Assembly: GCA_944989445.1 (NCBI GenBank)
Contig: CALYLW010000132.1
Span: 1 to 64,000 of the forward strand
Origin: Ampullaceana balthica
Lineage: Eukaryota > Mollusca > Gastropoda > Lymnaeidae
Direction of reading: 5' to 3'
DNA: 64,000 nt
Numbering within the stretch: the stretch's first letter is position 1; each line of letters opens with the position of its first letter. This document shows, piece after piece, positions 1-12,400 of the stretch. The notes below the pieces were generated by a model. The model saw nothing but the letters and a program-made list of their open reading frames with translations, ran no database searches and was not told the origin of the DNA. Position numbers and translations under genes: made by a program.

Positions 1-402
1 GTGGTATGAAGTAGCACATAATGGGTGGTTATTTATGGGGTGATGAAGACAAAAGTAAATAGTTAGTAGTAGCACATAAGGTGAGCCACAATTTAATGTG
101 AACAAGTTTTTGGCTTTTGGTGGTTATGAAAGTAGCCACATTTAATGTGAAAAAAAAAAAAAAAAGTCCTCTTCTTCTTCCCGGGTGGTATGAAAGTTAG
201 CCACAGTTAATTACCAGGCCACAGTTAATGAAATGAAGTCAGCAGTAGCCCACACAGTTTAATGTGAACAAAAAGATTTGGGGGAGAAGTTAGTAGTATG
301 AAGTAAAGTTAGACCACATTTTAAATGTGTACAAAGTTTTGGTGGTGGTTTGGAAAGTAGACACATTTAATGTAAACAAAGTCTTGCCTTTGTGGTTCAT
401 GG
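1..402. repeat. Ragged left edge of the 40-bp satellite
   Basis: Pieces of the 40-bp unit (GTATGAAGTAGCCACA, TTTAATGTGAACAAAG) recur here at irregular spacing. They are broken by small insertions, a run of 15 A's and a CTTCTTCTTCCCGGG stretch. The errors are mostly indels and homopolymers rather than substitutions, and they stop abruptly where perfect copies begin. This looks more like uncorrected long-read sequence at a contig end than natural divergence, but a decayed array border cannot be excluded. Confidence 0.75.
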
Positions 403-3400
403 AGGTATGAAGTAGCCACATTTAATGTGAACAAAGTCTTGGTGGTATGAAGTAGCCACATTTAATGTGAACAAAGTCTTGGTGGTATGAAGTAGCCACA
501 TTTAATGTGAACAAAGTCTTGGTGGTATGAAGTAGCCACATTTAATGTGAACAAAGTCTTGGTGGTATGAAGTAGCCACATTTAATGTGAACAAAGTCTT
601 GGTGGTATGAAGTAGCCACATTTAATGTGAACAAAGTCTTGGTGGTATGAAGTAGCCACATTTAATGTGAACAAAGTCTTGGTGGTATGAAGTAGCCACA
701 TTTAATGTGAACAAAGTCTTGGTGGTATGAAGTAGCCACATTTAATGTGAACAAAGTCTTGGTGGTATGAAGTAGCCACATTTAATGTGAACAAAGTCTT
801 GGTGGTATGAAGTAGCCACATTTAATGTGAACAAAGTCTTGGTGGTATGAAGTAGCCACATTTAATGTGAACAAAGTCTTGGTGGTATGAAGTAGCCACA
901 TTTAATGTGAACAAAGTCTTGGTGGTATGAAGTAGCCACATTTAATGTGAACAAAGTCTTGGTGGTATGAAGTAGCCACATTTAATGTGAACAAAGTCTT
1001 GGTGGTATGAAGTAGCCACATTTAATGTGAACAAAGTCTTGGTGGTATGAAGTAGCCACATTTAATGTGAACAAAGTCTTGGTGGTATGAAGTAGCCACA
1101 TTTAATGTGAACAAAGTCTTGGTGGTATGAAGTAGCCACATTTAATGTGAACAAAGTCTTGGTGGTATGAAGTAGCCACATTTAATGTGAACAAAGTCTT
1201 GGTGGTATGAAGTAGCCACATTTAATGTGAACAAAGTCTTGGTGGTATGAAGTAGCCACATTTAATGTGAACAAAGTCTTGGTGGTATGAAGTAGCCACA
1301 TTTAATGTGAACAAAGTCTTGGTGGTATGAAGTAGCCACATTTAATGTGAACAAAGTCTTGGTGGTATGAAGTAGCCACATTTAATGTGAACAAAGTCTT
1401 GGTGGTATGAAGTAGCCACATTTAATGTGAACAAAGTCTTGGTGGTATGAAGTAGCCACATTTAATGTGAACAAAGTCTTGGTGGTATGAAGTAGCCACA
1501 TTTAATGTGAACAAAGTCTTGGTGGTATGAAGTAGCCACATTTAATGTGAACAAAGTCTTGGTGGTATGAAGTAGCCACATTTAATGTGAACAAAGTCTT
1601 GGTGGTATGAAGTAGCCACATTTAATGTGAACAAAGTCTTGGTGGTATGAAGTAGCCACATTTAATGTGAACAAAGTCTTGGTGGTATGAAGTAGCCACA
1701 TTTAATGTGAACAAAGTCTTGGTGGTATGAAGTAGCCACATTTAATGTGAACAAAGTCTTGGTGGTATGAAGTAGCCACATTTAATGTGAACAAAGTCTT
1801 GGTGGTATGAAGTAGCCACATTTAATGTGAACAAAGTCTTGGTGGTATGAAGTAGCCACATTTAATGTGAACAAAGTCTTGGTGGTATGAAGTAGCCACA
1901 TTTAATGTGAACAAAGTCTTGGTGGTATGAAGTAGCCACATTTAATGTGAACAAAGTCTTGGTGGTATGAAGTAGCCACATTTAATGTGAACAAAGTCTT
2001 GGTGGTATGAAGTAGCCACATTTAATGTGAACAAAGTCTTGGTGGTATGAAGTAGCCACATTTAATGTGAACAAAGTCTTGGTGGTATGAAGTAGCCACA
2101 TTTAATGTGAACAAAGTCTTGGTGGTATGAAGTAGCCACATTTAATGTGAACAAAGTCTTGGTGGTATGAAGTAGCCACATTTAATGTGAACAAAGTCTT
2201 GGTGGTATGAAGTAGCCACATTTAATGTGAACAAAGTCTTGGTGGTATGAAGTAGCCACATTTAATGTGAACAAAGTCTTGGTGGTATGAAGTAGCCACA
2301 TTTAATGTGAACAAAGTCTTGGTGGTATGAAGTAGCCACATTTAATGTGAACAAAGTCTTGGTGGTATGAAGTAGCCACATTTAATGTGAACAAAGTCTT
2401 GGTGGTATGAAGTAGCCACATTTAATGTGAACAAAGTCTTGGTGGTATGAAGTAGCCACATTTAATGTGAACAAAGTCTTGGTGGTATGAAGTAGCCACA
2501 TTTAATGTGAACAAAGTCTTGGTGGTATGAAGTAGCCACATTTAATGTGAACAAAGTCTTGGTGGTATGAAGTAGCCACATTTAATGTGAACAAAGTCTT
2601 GGTGGTATGAAGTAGCCACATTTAATGTGAACAAAGTCTTGGTGGTATGAAGTAGCCACATTTAATGTGAACAAAGTCTTGGTGGTATGAAGTAGCCACA
2701 TTTAATGTGAACAAAGTCTTGGTGGTATGAAGTAGCCACATTTAATGTGAACAAAGTCTTGGTGGTATGAAGTAGCCACATTTAATGTGAACAAAGTCTT
2801 GGTGGTATGAAGTAGCCACATTTAATGTGAACAAAGTCTTGGTGGTATGAAGTAGCCACATTTAATGTGAACAAAGTCTTGGTGGTATGAAGTAGCCACA
2901 TTTAATGTGAACAAAGTCTTGGTGGTATGAAGTAGCCACATTTAATGTGAACAAAGTCTTGGTGGTATGAAGTAGCCACATTTAATGTGAACAAAGTCTT
3001 GGTGGTATGAAGTAGCCACATTTAATGTGAACAAAGTCTTGGTGGTATGAAGTAGCCACATTTAATGTGAACAAAGTCTTGGTGGTATGAAGTAGCCACA
3101 TTTAATGTGAACAAAGTCTTGGTGGTATGAAGTAGCCACATTTAATGTGAACAAAGTCTTGGTGGTATGAAGTAGCCACATTTAATGTGAACAAAGTCTT
3201 GGTGGTATGAAGTAGCCACATTTAATGTGAACAAAGTCTTGGTGGTATGAAGTAGCCACATTTAATGTGAACAAAGTCTTGGTGGTATGAAGTAGCCACA
3301 TTTAATGTGAACAAAGTCTTGGTGGTATGAAGTAGCCACATTTAATGTGAACAAAGTCTTGGTGGTATGAAGTAGCCACATTTAATGTGAACAAAGTCTT

Positions 3401-6400
3401 GGTGGTATGAAGTAGCCACATTTAATGTGAACAAAGTCTTGGTGGTATGAAGTAGCCACATTTAATGTGAACAAAGTCTTGGTGGTATGAAGTAGCCACA
3501 TTTAATGTGAACAAAGTCTTGGTGGTATGAAGTAGCCACATTTAATGTGAACAAAGTCTTGGTGGTATGAAGTAGCCACATTTAATGTGAACAAAGTCTT
3601 GGTGGTATGAAGTAGCCACATTTAATGTGAACAAAGTCTTGGTGGTATGAAGTAGCCACATTTAATGTGAACAAAGTCTTGGTGGTATGAAGTAGCCACA
3701 TTTAATGTGAACAAAGTCTTGGTGGTATGAAGTAGCCACATTTAATGTGAACAAAGTCTTGGTGGTATGAAGTAGCCACATTTAATGTGAACAAAGTCTT
3801 GGTGGTATGAAGTAGCCACATTTAATGTGAACAAAGTCTTGGTGGTATGAAGTAGCCACATTTAATGTGAACAAAGTCTTGGTGGTATGAAGTAGCCACA
3901 TTTAATGTGAACAAAGTCTTGGTGGTATGAAGTAGCCACATTTAATGTGAACAAAGTCTTGGTGGTATGAAGTAGCCACATTTAATGTGAACAAAGTCTT
4001 GGTGGTATGAAGTAGCCACATTTAATGTGAACAAAGTCTTGGTGGTATGAAGTAGCCACATTTAATGTGAACAAAGTCTTGGTGGTATGAAGTAGCCACA
4101 TTTAATGTGAACAAAGTCTTGGTGGTATGAAGTAGCCACATTTAATGTGAACAAAGTCTTGGTGGTATGAAGTAGCCACATTTAATGTGAACAAAGTCTT
4201 GGTGGTATGAAGTAGCCACATTTAATGTGAACAAAGTCTTGGTGGTATGAAGTAGCCACATTTAATGTGAACAAAGTCTTGGTGGTATGAAGTAGCCACA
4301 TTTAATGTGAACAAAGTCTTGGTGGTATGAAGTAGCCACATTTAATGTGAACAAAGTCTTGGTGGTATGAAGTAGCCACATTTAATGTGAACAAAGTCTT
4401 GGTGGTATGAAGTAGCCACATTTAATGTGAACAAAGTCTTGGTGGTATGAAGTAGCCACATTTAATGTGAACAAAGTCTTGGTGGTATGAAGTAGCCACA
4501 TTTAATGTGAACAAAGTCTTGGTGGTATGAAGTAGCCACATTTAATGTGAACAAAGTCTTGGTGGTATGAAGTAGCCACATTTAATGTGAACAAAGTCTT
4601 GGTGGTATGAAGTAGCCACATTTAATGTGAACAAAGTCTTGGTGGTATGAAGTAGCCACATTTAATGTGAACAAAGTCTTGGTGGTATGAAGTAGCCACA
4701 TTTAATGTGAACAAAGTCTTGGTGGTATGAAGTAGCCACATTTAATGTGAACAAAGTCTTGGTGGTATGAAGTAGCCACATTTAATGTGAACAAAGTCTT
4801 GGTGGTATGAAGTAGCCACATTTAATGTGAACAAAGTCTTGGTGGTATGAAGTAGCCACATTTAATGTGAACAAAGTCTTGGTGGTATGAAGTAGCCACA
4901 TTTAATGTGAACAAAGTCTTGGTGGTATGAAGTAGCCACATTTAATGTGAACAAAGTCTTGGTGGTATGAAGTAGCCACATTTAATGTGAACAAAGTCTT
5001 GGTGGTATGAAGTAGCCACATTTAATGTGAACAAAGTCTTGGTGGTATGAAGTAGCCACATTTAATGTGAACAAAGTCTTGGTGGTATGAAGTAGCCACA
5101 TTTAATGTGAACAAAGTCTTGGTGGTATGAAGTAGCCACATTTAATGTGAACAAAGTCTTGGTGGTATGAAGTAGCCACATTTAATGTGAACAAAGTCTT
5201 GGTGGTATGAAGTAGCCACATTTAATGTGAACAAAGTCTTGGTGGTATGAAGTAGCCACATTTAATGTGAACAAAGTCTTGGTGGTATGAAGTAGCCACA
5301 TTTAATGTGAACAAAGTCTTGGTGGTATGAAGTAGCCACATTTAATGTGAACAAAGTCTTGGTGGTATGAAGTAGCCACATTTAATGTGAACAAAGTCTT
5401 GGTGGTATGAAGTAGCCACATTTAATGTGAACAAAGTCTTGGTGGTATGAAGTAGCCACATTTAATGTGAACAAAGTCTTGGTGGTATGAAGTAGCCACA
5501 TTTAATGTGAACAAAGTCTTGGTGGTATGAAGTAGCCACATTTAATGTGAACAAAGTCTTGGTGGTATGAAGTAGCCACATTTAATGTGAACAAAGTCTT
5601 GGTGGTATGAAGTAGCCACATTTAATGTGAACAAAGTCTTGGTGGTATGAAGTAGCCACATTTAATGTGAACAAAGTCTTGGTGGTATGAAGTAGCCACA
5701 TTTAATGTGAACAAAGTCTTGGTGGTATGAAGTAGCCACATTTAATGTGAACAAAGTCTTGGTGGTATGAAGTAGCCACATTTAATGTGAACAAAGTCTT
5801 GGTGGTATGAAGTAGCCACATTTAATGTGAACAAAGTCTTGGTGGTATGAAGTAGCCACATTTAATGTGAACAAAGTCTTGGTGGTATGAAGTAGCCACA
5901 TTTAATGTGAACAAAGTCTTGGTGGTATGAAGTAGCCACATTTAATGTGAACAAAGTCTTGGTGGTATGAAGTAGCCACATTTAATGTGAACAAAGTCTT
6001 GGTGGTATGAAGTAGCCACATTTAATGTGAACAAAGTCTTGGTGGTATGAAGTAGCCACATTTAATGTGAACAAAGTCTTGGTGGTATGAAGTAGCCACA
6101 TTTAATGTGAACAAAGTCTTGGTGGTATGAAGTAGCCACATTTAATGTGAACAAAGTCTTGGTGGTATGAAGTAGCCACATTTAATGTGAACAAAGTCTT
6201 GGTGGTATGAAGTAGCCACATTTAATGTGAACAAAGTCTTGGTGGTATGAAGTAGCCACATTTAATGTGAACAAAGTCTTGGTGGTATGAAGTAGCCACA
6301 TTTAATGTGAACAAAGTCTTGGTGGTATGAAGTAGCCACATTTAATGTGAACAAAGTCTTGGTGGTATGAAGTAGCCACATTTAATGTGAACAAAGTCTT

Positions 6401-9400
6401 GGTGGTATGAAGTAGCCACATTTAATGTGAACAAAGTCTTGGTGGTATGAAGTAGCCACATTTAATGTGAACAAAGTCTTGGTGGTATGAAGTAGCCACA
6501 TTTAATGTGAACAAAGTCTTGGTGGTATGAAGTAGCCACATTTAATGTGAACAAAGTCTTGGTGGTATGAAGTAGCCACATTTAATGTGAACAAAGTCTT
6601 GGTGGTATGAAGTAGCCACATTTAATGTGAACAAAGTCTTGGTGGTATGAAGTAGCCACATTTAATGTGAACAAAGTCTTGGTGGTATGAAGTAGCCACA
6701 TTTAATGTGAACAAAGTCTTGGTGGTATGAAGTAGCCACATTTAATGTGAACAAAGTCTTGGTGGTATGAAGTAGCCACATTTAATGTGAACAAAGTCTT
6801 GGTGGTATGAAGTAGCCACATTTAATGTGAACAAAGTCTTGGTGGTATGAAGTAGCCACATTTAATGTGAACAAAGTCTTGGTGGTATGAAGTAGCCACA
6901 TTTAATGTGAACAAAGTCTTGGTGGTATGAAGTAGCCACATTTAATGTGAACAAAGTCTTGGTGGTATGAAGTAGCCACATTTAATGTGAACAAAGTCTT
7001 GGTGGTATGAAGTAGCCACATTTAATGTGAACAAAGTCTTGGTGGTATGAAGTAGCCACATTTAATGTGAACAAAGTCTTGGTGGTATGAAGTAGCCACA
7101 TTTAATGTGAACAAAGTCTTGGTGGTATGAAGTAGCCACATTTAATGTGAACAAAGTCTTGGTGGTATGAAGTAGCCACATTTAATGTGAACAAAGTCTT
7201 GGTGGTATGAAGTAGCCACATTTAATGTGAACAAAGTCTTGGTGGTATGAAGTAGCCACATTTAATGTGAACAAAGTCTTGGTGGTATGAAGTAGCCACA
7301 TTTAATGTGAACAAAGTCTTGGTGGTATGAAGTAGCCACATTTAATGTGAACAAAGTCTTGGTGGTATGAAGTAGCCACATTTAATGTGAACAAAGTCTT
7401 GGTGGTATGAAGTAGCCACATTTAATGTGAACAAAGTCTTGGTGGTATGAAGTAGCCACATTTAATGTGAACAAAGTCTTGGTGGTATGAAGTAGCCACA
7501 TTTAATGTGAACAAAGTCTTGGTGGTATGAAGTAGCCACATTTAATGTGAACAAAGTCTTGGTGGTATGAAGTAGCCACATTTAATGTGAACAAAGTCTT
7601 GGTGGTATGAAGTAGCCACATTTAATGTGAACAAAGTCTTGGTGGTATGAAGTAGCCACATTTAATGTGAACAAAGTCTTGGTGGTATGAAGTAGCCACA
7701 TTTAATGTGAACAAAGTCTTGGTGGTATGAAGTAGCCACATTTAATGTGAACAAAGTCTTGGTGGTATGAAGTAGCCACATTTAATGTGAACAAAGTCTT
7801 GGTGGTATGAAGTAGCCACATTTAATGTGAACAAAGTCTTGGTGGTATGAAGTAGCCACATTTAATGTGAACAAAGTCTTGGTGGTATGAAGTAGCCACA
7901 TTTAATGTGAACAAAGTCTTGGTGGTATGAAGTAGCCACATTTAATGTGAACAAAGTCTTGGTGGTATGAAGTAGCCACATTTAATGTGAACAAAGTCTT
8001 GGTGGTATGAAGTAGCCACATTTAATGTGAACAAAGTCTTGGTGGTATGAAGTAGCCACATTTAATGTGAACAAAGTCTTGGTGGTATGAAGTAGCCACA
8101 TTTAATGTGAACAAAGTCTTGGTGGTATGAAGTAGCCACATTTAATGTGAACAAAGTCTTGGTGGTATGAAGTAGCCACATTTAATGTGAACAAAGTCTT
8201 GGTGGTATGAAGTAGCCACATTTAATGTGAACAAAGTCTTGGTGGTATGAAGTAGCCACATTTAATGTGAACAAAGTCTTGGTGGTATGAAGTAGCCACA
8301 TTTAATGTGAACAAAGTCTTGGTGGTATGAAGTAGCCACATTTAATGTGAACAAAGTCTTGGTGGTATGAAGTAGCCACATTTAATGTGAACAAAGTCTT
8401 GGTGGTATGAAGTAGCCACATTTAATGTGAACAAAGTCTTGGTGGTATGAAGTAGCCACATTTAATGTGAACAAAGTCTTGGTGGTATGAAGTAGCCACA
8501 TTTAATGTGAACAAAGTCTTGGTGGTATGAAGTAGCCACATTTAATGTGAACAAAGTCTTGGTGGTATGAAGTAGCCACATTTAATGTGAACAAAGTCTT
8601 GGTGGTATGAAGTAGCCACATTTAATGTGAACAAAGTCTTGGTGGTATGAAGTAGCCACATTTAATGTGAACAAAGTCTTGGTGGTATGAAGTAGCCACA
8701 TTTAATGTGAACAAAGTCTTGGTGGTATGAAGTAGCCACATTTAATGTGAACAAAGTCTTGGTGGTATGAAGTAGCCACATTTAATGTGAACAAAGTCTT
8801 GGTGGTATGAAGTAGCCACATTTAATGTGAACAAAGTCTTGGTGGTATGAAGTAGCCACATTTAATGTGAACAAAGTCTTGGTGGTATGAAGTAGCCACA
8901 TTTAATGTGAACAAAGTCTTGGTGGTATGAAGTAGCCACATTTAATGTGAACAAAGTCTTGGTGGTATGAAGTAGCCACATTTAATGTGAACAAAGTCTT
9001 GGTGGTATGAAGTAGCCACATTTAATGTGAACAAAGTCTTGGTGGTATGAAGTAGCCACATTTAATGTGAACAAAGTCTTGGTGGTATGAAGTAGCCACA
9101 TTTAATGTGAACAAAGTCTTGGTGGTATGAAGTAGCCACATTTAATGTGACAAAGTCTTGGTGGTATGAAGTAGCCACATTTAATGTGAACAAAGTCTTG
9201 GTGGTATGAAGTAGCCACATTTAATGTGAACAAAGTCTTGGTGGTATGAAGTAGCCACATTTAATGTGAACAAAGTCTTGGTGGTATGAAGTAGCCACAT
9301 TTAATGTGAACAAAGTCTTGGTGGTATGAAGTAGCCACATTTAATGTGAACAAAGTCTTGGTGGTATGAAGTAGCCACATTTAATGTGAACAAAGTCTTG

Positions 9401-12400
9401 GTGGTATGAAGTAGCCACATTTAATGTGAACAAAGTCTTGGTGGTATGAAGTAGCCACATTTAATGTGAACAAAGTCTTGGTGGTATGAAGTAGCCACAT
9501 TTAATGTGAACAAAGTCTTGGTGGTATGAAGTAGCCACATTTAATGTGAACAAAGTCTTGGTGGTATGAAGTAGCCACATTTAATGTGAACAAAGTCTTG
9601 GTGGTATGAAGTAGCCACATTTAATGTGAACAAAGTCTTGGTGGTATGAAGTAGCCACATTTAATGTGAACAAAGTCTTGGTGGTATGAAGTAGCCACAT
9701 TTAATGTGAACAAAGTCTTGGTGGTATGAAGTAGCCACATTTAATGTGAACAAAGTCTTGGTGGTATGAAGTAGCCACATTTAATGTGAACAAAGTCTTG
9801 GTGGTATGAAGTAGCCACATTTAATGTGAACAAAGTCTTGGTGGTATGAAGTAGCCACATTTAATGTGAACAAAGTCTTGGTGGTATGAAGTAGCCACAT
9901 TTAATGTGAACAAAGTCTTGGTGGTATGAAGTAGCCACATTTAATGTGAACAAAGTCTTGGTGGTATGAAGTAGCCACATTTAATGTGAACAAAGTCTTG
10001 GTGGTATGAAGTAGCCACATTTAATGTGAACAAAGTCTTGGTGGTATGAAGTAGCCACATTTAATGTGAACAAAGTCTTGGTGGTATGAAGTAGCCACAT
10101 TTAATGTGAACAAAGTCTTGGTGGTATGAAGTAGCCACATTTAATGTGAACAAAGTCTTGGTGGTATGAAGTAGCCACATTTAATGTGAACAAAGTCTTG
10201 GTGGTATGAAGTAGCCACATTTAATGTGAACAAAGTCTTGGTGGTATGAAGTAGCCACATTTAATGTGAACAAAGTCTTGGTGGTATGAAGTAGCCACAT
10301 TTAATGTGAACAAAGTCTTGGTGGTATGAAGTAGCCACATTTAATGTGAACAAAGTCTTGGTGGTATGAAGTAGCCACATTTAATGTGAACAAAGTCTTG
10401 GTGGTATGAAGTAGCCACATTTAATGTGAACAAAGTCTTGGTGGTATGAAGTAGCCACATTTAATGTGAACAAAGTCTTGGTGGTATGAAGTAGCCACAT
10501 GTAATGTGAACAAAGTCTTGGTGGTATGAAGTAGCCACATTTAATGTGAACAAAGTCTTGGTGGTATGAAGTAGCCACATTTAATGTGAACAAAGTCTTG
10601 GTGGTATGAAGTAGCCACATTTAATGTGAACAAAGTCTTGGTGGTATGAAGTAGCCACATTTAATGTGAACAAAGTCTTGGTGGTATGAAGTAGCCACAT
10701 TTAATGTGAACAAAGTCTTGGTGGTATGAAGTAGCCACATTTAATGTGAACAAAGTCTTGGTGGTATGAAGTAGCCACATTTAATGTGAACAAAGTCTTG
10801 GTGGTATGAAGTAGCCACATTTAATGTGAACAAAGTCTTGGTGGTATGAAGTAGCCACATTTAATGTGAACAAAGTCTTGGTGGTATGAAGTAGCCACAT
10901 TTAATGTGAACAAAGTCTTGGTGGTATGAAGTAGCCACATTTAATGTGAACAAAGTCTTGGTGGTATGAAGTAGCCACATTTAATGTGAACAAAGTCTTG
11001 GTGGTATGAAGTAGCCACATTTAATGTGAACAAAGTCTTGGTGGTATGAAGTAGCCACATTTAATGTGAACAAAGTCTTGGTGGTATGAAGTAGCCACAT
11101 TTAATGTGAACAAAGTCTTGGTGGTATGAAGTAGCCACATTTAATGTGAACAAAGTCTTGGTGGTATGAAGTAGCCACATTTAATGTGAACAAAGTCTTG
11201 GTGGTATGAAGTAGCCACATTTAATGTGAACAAAGTCTTGGTGGTATGAAGTAGCCACATTTAATGTGAACAAAGTCTTGGTGGTATGAAGTAGCCACAT
11301 GTAATGTGAACAAAGTCTTGGTGGTATGAAGTAGCCACATTTAATGTGAACAAAGTCTTGGTGGTATGAAGTAGCCACATTTAATGTGAACAAAGTCTTG
11401 GTGGTATGAAGTAGCCACATTTAATGTGAACAAAGTCTTGGTGGTATGAAGTAGCCACATTTAATGTGAACAAAGTCTTGGTGGTATGAAGTAGCCACAT
11501 TTAATGTGAACAAAGTCTTGGTGGTATGAAGTAGCCACATTTAATGTGAACAAAGTCTTGGTGGTATGAAGTAGCCACATTTAATGTGAACAAAGTCTTG
11601 GTGGTATGAAGTAGCCACATTTAATGTGAACAAAGTCTTGGTGGTATGAAGTAGCCACATTTAATGTGAACAAAGTCTTGGTGGTATGAAGTAGCCACAT
11701 TTAATGTGAACAAAGTCTTGGTGGTATGAAGTAGCCACATTTAATGTGAACAAAGTCTTGGTGGTATGAAGTAGCCACATTTAATGTGAACAAAGTCTTG
11801 GTGGTATGAAGTAGCCACATTTAATGTGAACAAAGTCTTGGTGGTATGAAGTAGCCACATTTAATGTGAACAAAGTCTTGGTGGTATGAAGTAGCCACAT
11901 TTAATGTGAACAAAGTCTTGGTGGTATGAAGTAGCCACATTTAATGTGAACAAAGTCTTGGTGGTATGAAGTAGCCACATTTAATGTGAACAAAGTCTTG
12001 GTGGTATGAAGTAGCCACATTTAATGTGAACAAAGTCTTGGTGGTATGAAGTAGCCACATGTAATGTGAACAAAGTCTTGGTGGTATGAAGTAGCCACAT
12101 TTAATGTGAACAAAGTCTTGGTGGTATGAAGTAGCCACATTTAATGTGAACAAAGTCTTGGTGGTATGAAGTAGCCACATTTAATGTGAACAAAGTCTTG
12201 GTGGTATGAAGTAGCCACATTTAATGTGAACAAAGTCTTGGTGGTATGAAGTAGCCACATTTAATGTGAACAAAGTCTTGGTGGTATGAAGTAGCCACAT
12301 TTAATGTGAACAAAGTCTTGGTGGTATGAAGTAGCCACATTTAATGTGAACAAAGTCTTGGTGGTATGAAGTAGCCACATTTAATGTGAACAAAGTCTTG

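Noticed and set aside
10381..12180. Three identical 79-residue minus-strand frames in the satellite
   Set aside because: They exist only because one T-to-G change removes a stop in a 40-bp repeat (frame period 120 bp). No splice or start context and no family match.
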